Part shown: piece by piece, positions 37,260-44,977 of the stretch
Position numbering within the stretch: position 1 is the stretch's first letter
Layout of the letters: each line of letters starts with the position of its first letter
Assembly: GCF_014138625.1 (NCBI RefSeq)
Contig: NZ_JACJHY010000041.1
Location: 1-44,977 of the forward strand
Source: Aminobacter ciceronei
GTDB lineage: Bacteria > Pseudomonadota > Alphaproteobacteria > Rhizobiales > Rhizobiaceae
Direction: 5' to 3'
DNA: 44,977 nucleotides
The notes under the pieces: model-generated
What the model saw: the letters and a program-made list of their open reading frames with translations, nothing else
What the model was told of the DNA's origin: nothing
Database searches by the model: none
Position numbers and translations under genes: made by a program

Positions 37260-37924
37260 GGCTATCCAGCTTACGTGGCTACCACCTAGCCCGCCTCGGG
37301 CTGCCAGGATGATGCAGGCGATCAGGAACTCGCGGATTTCCGACAGCTCGTAGCCGTCGGCCATCCTGTGCCCGCCGAAGACGAGCAGTTGCGACGCCGG
37401 TAAGAGCACGGCGACGACAATCCCCGCAGCGCGATACGCCGCCGGCGCCTGCCGCAGTTCGATCGCCAGCCGCCACGCGATCACGACGCCCATGAAAAAC
37501 CACAGCTGGTAGGGCACGATGTTCCATTCCTCATAGAGCAGCCCGGCCAGTGGCAGCGCCGCAAGCGCAAACAGCCTCGGCGGAACGAATGGCGCGACCG
37601 GTCGCAGCCAGGCTGCGACATGCGACGGCCAGGCGGCCGGCAGGACGACGAACAGCAGAAACGCCGCCGAATAATAGACCGCCTCGAACCTGTCTCGTTC
37701 TGGACGTTGCCGGCGAACATCGGCCCGGCCGTCCAGCCGCCCCAGTGCTGGCCCCAGGACATCTCCTCCATCAGGATGAGGAAGGTCACCAGGATCAGCG
37801 CCGCATGCACGACCCAGCGCGGCAGCCCCAGCACCCTGGCGCGGTTGCGGCGGTCGCGCCAGGCTGCGGCCCCGAGCGCAACCAATGCGCCGATGAAAAC
37901 CACCTCGGTCAGGATGCTAAGCAC
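37260..37924 (-). pseudogene. Frameshifted membrane-protein gene
   Basis: From a GTG at 37924 the frame reads VLSILTEVVFIGALVALGAA, then LPRWVVHAALILVTFLILME, then SWGQHWGGWTAGPMFAGNVQ-NET. After about 37690 that frame turns Arg/Ser/Cys-rich and loses sense, while another frame carries FEAVYYSAAFLLFVVLPAAW ... YQLWFFMGVVIAWRLAIELR ... EIREFLIACIILAARGGLG. Together these give a multi-helix membrane protein broken by a shift, probably with a small loss of codons, near 37685-37695. Family not recognised. Could be a sequencing error. Confidence 0.6.
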
Positions 37925-38060
37925 CTGCCGTCTCGTTGAGAACCGTCGGCACCGCGGCAACCGCAATCGCCGCTGCCAGCAGTGCACCGGCCATCAGGTA
38001 GGATGCACCGAGCAGCAGCGGCGCCTGGCCGTCATCCAAAGGCGATCGCGCATGATCAGG

Positions 38061-38285
38061 CTAATACAGCGCCGCGACCAGCAGGCAGGCAGAGATCAGG
38101 GCGACGAATGGCCTGATCAGCCCGAACATCGTCCAGTCGACACGGTCCTTGGCCAGCAGGTCACGGTCGTTGACCGCGAAATCGTAGGCTATCAGCGACA
38201 CGATGGTTGCCCCGGCCAGGGCGATCATGCCCATCCGCACCACCCCGTAGGGCGAAGCCGCCCGCGTCCCTGGAATCGTCGACAT
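38061..38285 (-). CDS. Small membrane protein, hypothetical
   Basis: 74 aa with two hydrophobic helices (MIALAGATIVSLIAYDFAV and IRPFVALISACLLVAALY). No clear Shine-Dalgarno. It lies upstream of the broken membrane gene on the same strand with a 136-bp gap and may belong to the same former unit. Function unknown. Confidence 0.4.
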   Translation of the reverse strand: MSTIPGTRAASPYGVVRMGMIALAGATIVSLIAYDFAVNDRDLLAKDRVDWTMFGLIRPFVALISACLLVAALY

Positions 38286-38502
38286 GAAGGCTCAGACATG
38301 TTTGTGTTTGTATGAGCTTCGCTAGCCGGCTACCCTCCAACAGACAGTAAATCTCACACCGGTTCCGCGCGATATATTGCCTGCCGGCCTCGGCCTTCGC
38401 GCAAGTTGCTGTCAGGATGCTTGCCCAAGACATCGTTCGCGGCTTTGACGCTCCTCTGCCTTCCGCTAGAAGAGACCGCAGCGACTGAGAAGGGATAGAT
38501 CG

Positions 38503-39303
38503 ATGACTGGAAACATCCGGGCAGGCATGGGCGGCTGGACGTTTGAGCCCTGGGAGGGCACGTTCTACCCGGAAAAGTTGTCCAAGGCCAAGCAGCTGCA
38601 ATTCGCCAGCAGCCACGTGCCGACGATCGAGGTCAACGGTACCTATTATTCATCCTTCAAGGAACCGACCTTCCTGAAATGGGCCAGCGAGGCCCCTGAT
38701 GGTTTCGTCTACGCGCTCAAGGGCAACCGCTTCGTCACCAACCGCCGCGTACTTGGTGAGGCTGGCGAATCAATGACGCGGTTTCTCGGCTCCGGCGTTG
38801 CCGCACTTGGCGACAAGCTCGGCCCGATCCTGTGGCAGTTTGCGCCGACCAAGAAATTCGACGAAGCCGACTTCGGCGCCTTCCTCAAGCTTTTGCCTGA
38901 AAAGCAAGATGGCGTGAAACTGCGCCATGCGGTCGAGGTGCGCCATGATTCCTTCATCGTGCCCGAGTTCGCCGCGCTGGCCCGGAAGCATGACGTCGCC
39001 ATCGTGTATGCCGACCACGCCAAATATCCGGCAATTGCCGACATCACCGGCGATTTTGTCTATGCGCGGCTGCAGACCGGCAGCGACGACAATCACGATT
39101 GCTACACGTCGGAGGCACTTGATGTGTGGGCCGAACGCGCCAAGGTCTGGGCTGACGGCGGCACACCTGCCGACCTGCCCCGTGCCGATCCAGGCACCGA
39201 GGCGCCGGTCAAGCCGCGCGACGTGTTCGTCTACTTCATCACCGAGGGCAAGGTCCGCGCGCCCTTCGGCGCCATGGCGTTCATGAACAGGATCAACGGC
39301 TAG
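38503..39303 (+). CDS. DUF72 (YecE-like) protein
   Basis: 266 aa. RAGMGGWTFEPWEGTFYPE at the N-terminus, EVNGTYYSSFKEPTFLKWAS, and FVYFITEGKVRAPFGAMAFM near the C-terminus are DUF72 blocks; the fold is a TIM barrel of the xylose isomerase type. No proven reaction. AGAAGGGATAG precedes ATG 38503. Cytosolic, apparently monocistronic. Confidence 0.88.
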   Translation: MTGNIRAGMGGWTFEPWEGTFYPEKLSKAKQLQFASSHVPTIEVNGTYYSSFKEPTFLKWASEAPDGFVYALKGNRFVTNRRVLGEAGESMTRFLGSGVAALGDKLGPILWQFAPTKKFDEADFGAFLKLLPEKQDGVKLRHAVEVRHDSFIVPEFAALARKHDVAIVYADHAKYPAIADITGDFVYARLQTGSDDNHDCYTSEALDVWAERAKVWADGGTPADLPRADPGTEAPVKPRDVFVYFITEGKVRAPFGAMAFMNRING

Positions 39304-39346
39304 CGCACTCCAGGAGAGCCGCCGCAGTTTTCTAGAAAGGCTTTGA

Positions 39347-39973
39347 TCAAGCTCCGGCGTTGCGTCCGGAACCGGCCGTCAGCGCATCCCAGGCGGCCAT
39401 CGCCCCATCGGCAATGGCCAGCAGCGCCGCACGTGAGGCGCCATCGCGGGCCTGCACCGACATGCCTTGCTGCACGGCAAGGTAAAACGCCGAAATCGCG
39501 TCACAATCGGCGGACTCGGGCAGTTCGCCCGCAGCCACGGCCTGTTTCAGGCGGCCGGCCAAGTCGCGCGCGCTCGACATGCGGCGTTCGCTGAGATCGC
39601 GGAACACCTCGGCATTGGTTTCGCTGACATTGAGTGCGCCTAGCACGATAAGGCACCCCCTGGGATCGCCAGGTTCGCTGAACGCCCGCGCCGACGCACG
39701 CAGTAAATCGCTGATCGCCTCCCTGGCACTGCCGGGGCGTTCGAAGGCGCCCCAGATATCGACACCTTCGGTAGCCCCATAGAGATCGACAGCCTCGCGA
39801 AACAACGCTTCCTTGCTGCCGAAAGCCGCGTAAAGGCTGGGCGAATTGATGCCCATTGCCGTCGTCAGCTCCGCCAGCGACGCCCCGTCATAGCCCTTTT
39901 TCCAGAACACGCGCATTGCCTGCCGCAACGCTGCATCACGGTCGAAGCTGCGTGGACGACCCTTCTGAGACAT
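39347..39973 (-). CDS. TetR/AcrR family regulator
   Basis: 208 aa. N-terminal TetR helix-turn-helix: GRPRSFDRDAALRQAMRVFW, then YDGASLAELTTAMGINSPSLYAAFGSK-type residues; the C-terminal ligand domain is of the TetR_C_16/YxaF-like kind (DPRGCLIVLGAL). ATG 39973 with GAAAGG upstream is chosen over 40099, which would run across the operators and into the SDR gene. It probably represses itself and the divergent SDR gene. Confidence 0.88.
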   Translation of the reverse strand: MSQKGRPRSFDRDAALRQAMRVFWKKGYDGASLAELTTAMGINSPSLYAAFGSKEALFREAVDLYGATEGVDIWGAFERPGSAREAISDLLRASARAFSEPGDPRGCLIVLGALNVSETNAEVFRDLSERRMSSARDLAGRLKQAVAAGELPESADCDAISAFYLAVQQGMSVQARDGASRAALLAIADGAMAAWDALTAGSGRNAGA

Positions 39974-39990
39974 CTCAAACCTTTCTGTTA

Positions 39991-40052
39991 TGAACGATAC
40001 ATAATGTTCTTGACGCCCTTGCGCAAGGCTGCCATCTATTTTGTATCGTTCA
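39991..40052. promoter_or_regulatory. Inverted operator pair between the TetR and SDR genes
   Basis: TGAACGATACA at 39991-40001 is repeated in inverted orientation at 40042-40052 (TGTATCGTTCA), 40 bp apart. One copy lies just upstream of each divergent gene. The right copy is also part of a local palindrome GTAT-CGTTCA-ATAC. A TTGACG hexamer (40010-40015) lies between them. Likely binding sites of the TetR protein. Confidence 0.65.
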
Positions 40053-40069
40053 ATACCGAAAGATAAATC

Positions 40070-40858
40070 ATGTCCTCCCTCAGCGATACGAAACAACACT
40101 CCGGGCTCAAGCTGTCCGGTCTGGAACTGGCCGGCAAGGTCGCCCTGGTGACCGGCGGCAGCCGTGGCATCGGTGCTGCCATTGCCGTCCAGCTCGCCAC
40201 GTCAGGCGCCGACGTCGCCCTGACCTATGTCCGCTCTGCGGAAAAGGCCGAGGCCGTCGTCGGGCAGGTCGAAGCCCTTGGGCGGCGTGGCCTGGCGATC
40301 CAGGCCGACAATGCCGATGCCGCAGCCGTCGAAGCGGCGGTGACTGCCACCATCGCGGCGTTCGGGCGTCTCGACATCCTGGTCAACAGCGCCGGCATCT
40401 GGCACCACGGCCCCATCGACACGGTTTCGCTGGAACAGCTCGACGAAGTGATGTCGGTCAATTTCCGCGCCCCCTTCATCGCCTCGAAGGCAGCGGCCGG
40501 CGTCATGCATGACGGCGGTCGGATCATCTCGATCGGCAGCAACCTGGCTGACCGTGTTCCCTTCGAGGGCATCGCGCTCTATTCGGCCAGCAAGGCAGCG
40601 CTTGTCGGCCTGACCAAGGGCCTCGCGCGCGACCTCGGCCCGCGCGGCATCACCGTCAATGTCGTCCATCCCGGCTCGACCGAAACCGATATGAACCCCG
40701 CCGAGGGCGACGTCGCCGACTACCAGCGCAGCCTGATGGCAATCCCGCAATTCGGCTTGCCCGACGACATCGCCGGCCTTGTAACCTGGCTGGCCGGCCC
40801 GCAATCCCGCTTCGTCACGGGTGCAGCGCTGACGATCGACGGCGGCACCAACGCCTGA
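40070..40858 (+). CDS. Short-chain dehydrogenase/reductase
   Basis: 262 aa, classical SDR. Cofactor loop TGGSRGIG, NSAG at the end of strand 4, catalytic Ser in ISIGSN, and YSASK with the catalytic Tyr and Lys; the C-terminus FVTGAALTIDGG is typical of FabG-like enzymes. An Arg (VRSAEKAE) after strand 2 suggests NADPH. Substrate unknown. Divergent from the TetR gene, which is a common arrangement for regulated detoxifying reductases. Confidence 0.9.
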   Translation: MSSLSDTKQHSGLKLSGLELAGKVALVTGGSRGIGAAIAVQLATSGADVALTYVRSAEKAEAVVGQVEALGRRGLAIQADNADAAAVEAAVTATIAAFGRLDILVNSAGIWHHGPIDTVSLEQLDEVMSVNFRAPFIASKAAAGVMHDGGRIISIGSNLADRVPFEGIALYSASKAALVGLTKGLARDLGPRGITVNVVHPGSTETDMNPAEGDVADYQRSLMAIPQFGLPDDIAGLVTWLAGPQSRFVTGAALTIDGGTNA

Positions 40859-40930
40859 TCACGTCCTCTCCACCACCCTGCCTACGGAGCGTTGAGCGCA
40901 TTTCGCCTTTGTCGCGATCCTTCCCACCAC

Positions 40931-41123
40931 CTCTGGCCTGCCGGCCATCTCCCACGCAAAAGGGGATATCAAGCCGTCATTAACCTCGCAGTCAATCGCC
41001 ATGGTTGCACATTGGGACATCACAGCATTGGCGCCGCCGGCGACGCGACTGATCTCCACCCTTGCGGGGGAGATGGCCGGCAGGCCAGAGAGGGGGGGAA
41101 CGCGAAGCAAAGGATTGCTTCGC
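40931..41123. repeat. Long inverted-repeat intergenic element (rhizobial type)
   Basis: The arm CTCTGGCCTGCCGGCCATCT at 40931-40950 is repeated exactly in reverse complement at 41071-41090, 20 of 20 bp. Each arm carries a second, inner hairpin (CTCCC...GGGGA). The core between them is about 80 bp with no gene. A further perfect 9-bp hairpin (GCGAAGCAA / TTGCTTCGC) follows at 41102-41123. It looks like a non-coding mobile or multicopy element of the MITE/RIME kind. It fills most of the 371-bp gap between the SDR gene and the NAD(P)HX repair gene; no other feature is seen there. Confidence 0.75.
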
Positions 41124-41229
41124 ACGACACCTGCCAAACTGACCAAGTCCGTTGTCACCATCCGTCACCCAATCCGCGTGGATAGTCCGGCCCGACTGCC
41201 CACGCCCGACGCGGAGAAAGCGCGCGCCC

Positions 41230-42738
41230 TCACCCGCTCAACCCCGCCACCACCTCCCGCAATGCCAGCGGCAGGTCCTCAGCGATCAGGCCGGGCCCGA
41301 AACGCCGTGCCGCCTCGGCGTGAATCCAGACGGCGGCGCAGGCCGCCTCGAAAGCCGGCATCCGTTGCGCCAGAAGGGCGGCAACAATGCCGGACAGCAC
41401 GTCACCCGACCCTGCGGTCGCCAGCAGCGACGTGCCATTGGCATTGATCGCAGCACGCCCGTCGGGCACAGCTATCACCGTGTCGGGGCCCTTATATATG
41501 ATGATGGCATTGGCCTTGGCCGCCGCCGCCCGCGCCCGCTCGAGCTTGGACAGCGACGCATCGGCGGCGATCCCGGGAAACAGCCGGCCGAACTCGCCAT
41601 GATGCGGTGTCAACACAAGCGCTGGCGCATTCGGGCGTTTTCGTGCCTCGAAGAACGCGGCGCGGCGATGCGAAAGCGAGGTGATGCCGTCGGCATCGAG
41701 CACAAGTGCTGCGAAGCGGCCCTCGGCGACAGACATCAGCTCCAGCGCAAAACGCCCGATTTCAGGCTCGGAGCCAAGGCCTGGGCCATAAACCAGCACT
41801 TCGGGCTTGCGTGCGCCGAGGAAGGCCAGCGCATCTTGGAGCGTATCGGAACGCCTCAGGATGATTGAGGTCAGGTGCGCCGCATTGGCAGCCAGTGCCG
41901 CTCCAGGTGACAACACCGTCACCGCACCCGCCCCTGCCCGTGCTGCCGCCATCGCCGACAGTCGCGCAGCACCCGTGGCCGACGGACCACCGGAAAAAAC
42001 GCCGACATGGCCGCGGCTATATTTGTGGGCGTCGTTCGCCGGCGACGGAAAATGCCGCCGCCACCATGCCGGATCGTTTTCGAAGCAGCGCACGGACGTA
42101 GCGCCAACTATGGCCGCGGCAATACCGATATCGGCAACCACCACCTCGCCGCACTGCGCACGCCCGGGATAGAGCAGGTGCCCCGGCTTCTTGCGGGCAA
42201 AAGTCACGGTCACCGTCGCCTGGAAGGCACTGCCCATAATCTCGCCGGAAGCACCCGACACGCCGGAGGGTAGATCGACCGAAATCACCGGAACAACGGC
42301 CGAATTCGTCCGTGTTATCGCCTCGACCACCTCACCGTCGAGCGGCTTGGAAAGACCGGCGCCATAAAGCGCATCGACGACGATCGCGCCCGACTCGGGA
42401 GCGAAGGCAGCCAACGGCTCCACCTTGACCGAACATTCGGCAGCAGCCAGCGCCGCATCGCCGCCGCTGCGCGGCGCAGCGGTCGCGAAAAGCCTGACTG
42501 CAACGCCGCTTTCGGCAAGCAGGCGCGCCGCGACATAACCGTCGCCGCCATTATTGCCCGGCCCACACAGCACATGGACGGCCTTCGCACCGGGAAACCG
42601 CTGCAGCACCACATCGGCAACGCTGCAGCCCGCCCGCCGCATCAGGCCGATGCCGTCCACGGGCCCGGCGGCGATCGTCAGCCTGTCGGCCTCAGCCATC
42701 TCGCTGGGGGTCAGCAGTTCAAATGCCATGGCAGTCAT
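41230..42738 (-). CDS. nnr: Bifunctional NAD(P)H-hydrate epimerase / ADP-dependent NAD(P)H-hydrate dehydratase
   Basis: 502 aa. The N-terminal YjeF_N epimerase domain (1-210) includes VHVLCGPGNNGGDGYVAARL and VDALYGAGLSKPL. The C-terminal ribokinase-like dehydratase (about 230-500) includes HVGVFSGGPSATGAARLSAM, TPHHGEFGRLFP and ATAGSGDVLSGIVAALL. It repairs hydrated NADH and NADPH. ATG 42738 or the second ATG at 42729 could be used; neither has a strong ribosome site. Monocistronic, divergent from glnB. Confidence 0.93.
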   Translation of the reverse strand: MTAMAFELLTPSEMAEADRLTIAAGPVDGIGLMRRAGCSVADVVLQRFPGAKAVHVLCGPGNNGGDGYVAARLLAESGVAVRLFATAAPRSGGDAALAAAECSVKVEPLAAFAPESGAIVVDALYGAGLSKPLDGEVVEAITRTNSAVVPVISVDLPSGVSGASGEIMGSAFQATVTVTFARKKPGHLLYPGRAQCGEVVVADIGIAAAIVGATSVRCFENDPAWWRRHFPSPANDAHKYSRGHVGVFSGGPSATGAARLSAMAAARAGAGAVTVLSPGAALAANAAHLTSIILRRSDTLQDALAFLGARKPEVLVYGPGLGSEPEIGRFALELMSVAEGRFAALVLDADGITSLSHRRAAFFEARKRPNAPALVLTPHHGEFGRLFPGIAADASLSKLERARAAAAKANAIIIYKGPDTVIAVPDGRAAINANGTSLLATAGSGDVLSGIVAALLAQRMPAFEAACAAVWIHAEAARRFGPGLIAEDLPLALREVVAGLSG

Positions 42739-43389
<651 letters not shown>

Positions 43390-43438
43390 CCTCGCAAAGA
43401 ATTCTCGTTTCAACGTCATCAAGACAGGAAAACCCCAC

Positions 43439-44848
43439 ATGACGACAGCCAAAGACGTAATGAAGCAGATCAAGGACAACGACGTTAAGTTCGTTGACCT
43501 GCGCTTCACCGACCCCAAGGGCAAGCTCCAGCACGTCACCATGGACATCGCCGAGGTCGAGGAAGAGATGTTCGCCGACGGCGTCATGTTCGACGGCTCG
43601 TCGATCGCCGGCTGGAAGGCCATCAACGAGTCCGACATGGTGCTGATGCCGGACCTGGATACGGTCCACATGGACCCGTTCTTCGCCCAGTCGACCATGG
43701 TCATCCTGTGCGACATTCTCGATCCGGTTTCGGGCGAAGCCTACAACCGCGACCCGCGCGGCATCGCCAAGAAGGCTGAGGCCTACCTCAAGGCCGAAGG
43801 CATCGGCGACACCGTCTATGTCGGCCCGGAAGCCGAATTCTTCGTCTTCGACGACGTCAAGTACAAGGCCGACCCCTACAACACCGGCTTCAAGCTCGAC
43901 TCGACCGAACTGCCGTCCAACGACGACACCGACTACGAGACCGGCAACCTCGGTCACCGTCCGCGCGTCAAGGGCGGCTACTTCCCGGTCCCGCCGATCG
44001 ACAGCTGCCAGGACATGCGTTCGGAAATGCTGACGGTGCTGACAGAGATGGGCGTGCGCGTCGAAAAGCACCACCACGAAGTCGCTGCCGCCCAGCATGA
44101 GCTCGGCGTCAAGTTCGACACGCTAGTCCGCAACGCCGACAAGATGCTGATCTACAAGTACGTCGTGCATCAGGTCGCCAATGCCTATGGCAAGACGGCC
44201 ACCTTCATGCCGAAGCCGATCTTCGGCGACAACGGCTCGGGCATGCACGTCCACCTGTCGATCTGGAAGAATGGCAAGCCGACCTTCGCCGGCAACGAAT
44301 ATGCCGGCCTGTCGGAAAGCTGCCTCTATTTCATCGGCGGCGTCATCAAGCACGCCAAGGCGATCAATGCCTTCACCAACCCGCTGACCAACTCCTACAA
44401 GCGCCTGGTCCCCGGCTATGAAGCCCCCGTCCTGCTCGCCTATTCCGCGCGCAACCGTTCGGCCTCCTGCCGCATTCCGTTCGGCAATTCGCCGAAGTCC
44501 AAGCGCGTCGAAGTCCGCTTCCCAGACCCGGGCGCGAACCCCTACCTCGCTTTCGCTGCCCTCTTGATGGCCGGCCTCGACGGCATCAAGAACAAGATCC
44601 ATCCCGGCCAGCCGATGGACAAGGATCTTTACGACCTGCCGGCCAAGGAGCTGAAGAAGATCCCGACCGTCTGCGGCTCGCTGCGCGAAGCTCTCCAGAG
44701 CCTCGACAAGGACCGCGGCTTCCTGAAGGCCGGCGGCGTCTTCGACGACGACCAGATCGACTCGTTCATCGAGCTCAAGATGGCCGAGGTCATGCGCTTC
44801 GAAATGACCCCGCACCCGGTCGAATACGACATGTACTATTCGGTGTAA
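43439..44848 (+). CDS. glnA: Glutamine synthetase, type I
   Basis: 469 aa, the GSI-beta length. It joins ammonia to glutamate with [21 protein letters not shown] and the metal/glutamate motif PEAEFFVFD, then [19 protein letters not shown], and [10 protein letters not shown]. Tyr398 in [10 protein letters not shown] is the adenylylation site, so activity is under GlnE and the PII protein encoded just upstream. AGGAAAA precedes ATG 43439. Co-transcribed with glnB from the sigma-54 promoter. Confidence 0.97.
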   Translation: MTTAKDVMKQIKDNDVKFVDLRFTDPKGKLQHVTMDIAEVEEEMFADGVMFDGSSIAGWKAINESDMVLMPDLDTVHMDPFFAQSTMVILCDILDPVSGEAYNRDPRGIAKKAEAYLKAEGIGDTVYVGPEAEFFVFDDVKYKADPYNTGFKLDSTELPSNDDTDYETGNLGHRPRVKGGYFPVPPIDSCQDMRSEMLTVLTEMGVRVEKHHHEVAAAQHELGVKFDTLVRNADKMLIYKYVVHQVANAYGKTATFMPKPIFGDNGSGMHVHLSIWKNGKPTFAGNEYAGLSESCLYFIGGVIKHAKAINAFTNPLTNSYKRLVPGYEAPVLLAYSARNRSASCRIPFGNSPKSKRVEVRFPDPGANPYLAFAALLMAGLDGIKNKIHPGQPMDKDLYDLPAKELKKIPTVCGSLREALQSLDKDRGFLKAGGVFDDDQIDSFIELKMAEVMRFEMTPHPVEYDMYYSV

Positions 44849-44890
44849 TCATCGGAAAATAATGAGAAAAAGCCCCGGATCGTGAACTGA

Positions 44891-44924
44891 CCCCCGAAAG
44901 TTGGACACAACCTTCGGGGGTTTT
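44891..44924 (+). terminator. Hairpin inside the IS end, terminator-like
   Basis: CCCCCGAA(A)G ... CTTCGGGGG gives a 9-bp stem with one bulge, extended by TTG/CAA, and is followed by TTTT. It lies just before the transposase start. Such hairpins limit read-through into IS transposase genes, and here it could also end glnA transcripts. Confidence 0.55.
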
Positions 44925-44926
44925 GC

Positions 44927-44977
44927 ATGTCCAAACACAGTGCGCGTTTCAAGCGCTCGGTTGTCGATAGCTATTTG
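44927..44977 (+). CDS. Transposase orfA, 5' end only
   Basis: 17 codons from ATG 44927 to the window end: MSKHSARFKRSVVDSYL. This fits the start of the IS3-family OrfA helix-turn-helix protein. Partial because the window stops. Confidence 0.6.
   Translation, partial: MSKHSARFKRSVVDSYL

Larger units (their letters stand above)
44883..44977 (+). mobile_element. Left end of an IS3-like insertion sequence (cut by the window edge)
   Basis: TGAACTGACCCCCGAAAGTTGG at 44883-44904 resembles the terminal repeat of IS150-group IS3 elements (TGTACTGACCCC type). A transposase-like frame starts at 44927. The right end is outside the window, so family, target duplication and completeness cannot be checked. 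It lies 34 bp after the glnA stop. Confidence 0.65.

Overview
The window reads as chromosomal DNA of a GC-rich alphaproteobacterium of the order Hyphomicrobiales (Rhizobiales), most like Mesorhizobium, Aminobacter or a related Phyllobacteriaceae genus. The support is a BA14K-family protein, three perfect GTTC-N7-GTTC LexA boxes of the alphaproteobacterial type, a glnB-glnA pair behind a sigma-54 promoter, a coaD-ppi-ppi-queA-tgt gene order, and palindromic intergenic repeats of the rhizobial type. The genus is inferred from gene content, not from a marker search.

Layout. 1-150: the end of an insertion-sequence-like element, then the 3' part of a tRNA gene, which looks like an integration scar. 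0.2-4 kb: BA14K protein, DeoR-type regulator, TerC-type membrane protein and a group II PLP decarboxylase. 4.1-8.0 kb: a compact four-gene set on the minus strand (circularly permuted ATP-grasp, alpha-E, transglutaminase-like, Anbu proteasome-like peptidase), which is the known but still poorly understood Anbu system. 8.2-12.8 kb: a stand-alone Lrp/AsnC ligand-binding protein, a DUF4864 protein, an ABC-F ATPase, a methyltransferase and a PLP ammonia-lyase. 12.9-14.2 kb: dinB behind a LexA box. 14.2-18.5 kb: a housekeeping run coaD, two cyclophilins, a DMT-type permease, queA and tgt. 19-21.8 kb: gyrA. 22-24.4 kb: marC, then a nucleotidyltransferase and an HNH endonuclease facing each other.

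24.7-36.8 kb: ssb and uvrA, each with its own LexA box, are pointed away from each other but lie about 8.5 kb apart. Between them is a minus-strand sugar catabolism operon: solute-binding protein, two permeases, ROK kinase, GntR/UTRA regulator and SIS-domain isomerase, with no ATPase gene. Next come two small proteins, a truncated enolase-superfamily pseudogene, an Asp/Glu racemase-like protein with a changed active site, and about 850 bp without a convincing protein gene. That last stretch holds several RNA-like helices and a minus-strand terminator. I read the block as inserted and partly decayed accessory DNA.

36.8-42.7 kb: an Imm50-like protein directly behind uvrA, a frameshifted membrane-protein gene, a DUF72 protein, a divergent TetR/SDR pair sharing an 11-bp inverted repeat, a roughly 190-bp palindromic repeat element, and the bifunctional NAD(P)HX repair enzyme. 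43-44.85 kb: glnB-glnA. The window ends just inside an IS3-like element that appears to have landed in the glnA terminator.

Functional themes are SOS/DNA repair (dinB, ssb, uvrA), nitrogen control (glnB-glnA), tRNA queuosine synthesis (queA-tgt), the Anbu peptide system, and an accessory carbohydrate uptake module. The strongest candidates for something undescribed are the structured minus-strand RNA candidate at about 33.19-33.59 kb, the HNH protein with an EVE/PUA-like N-terminus, and the Tgt that has lost most of its zinc ligands.
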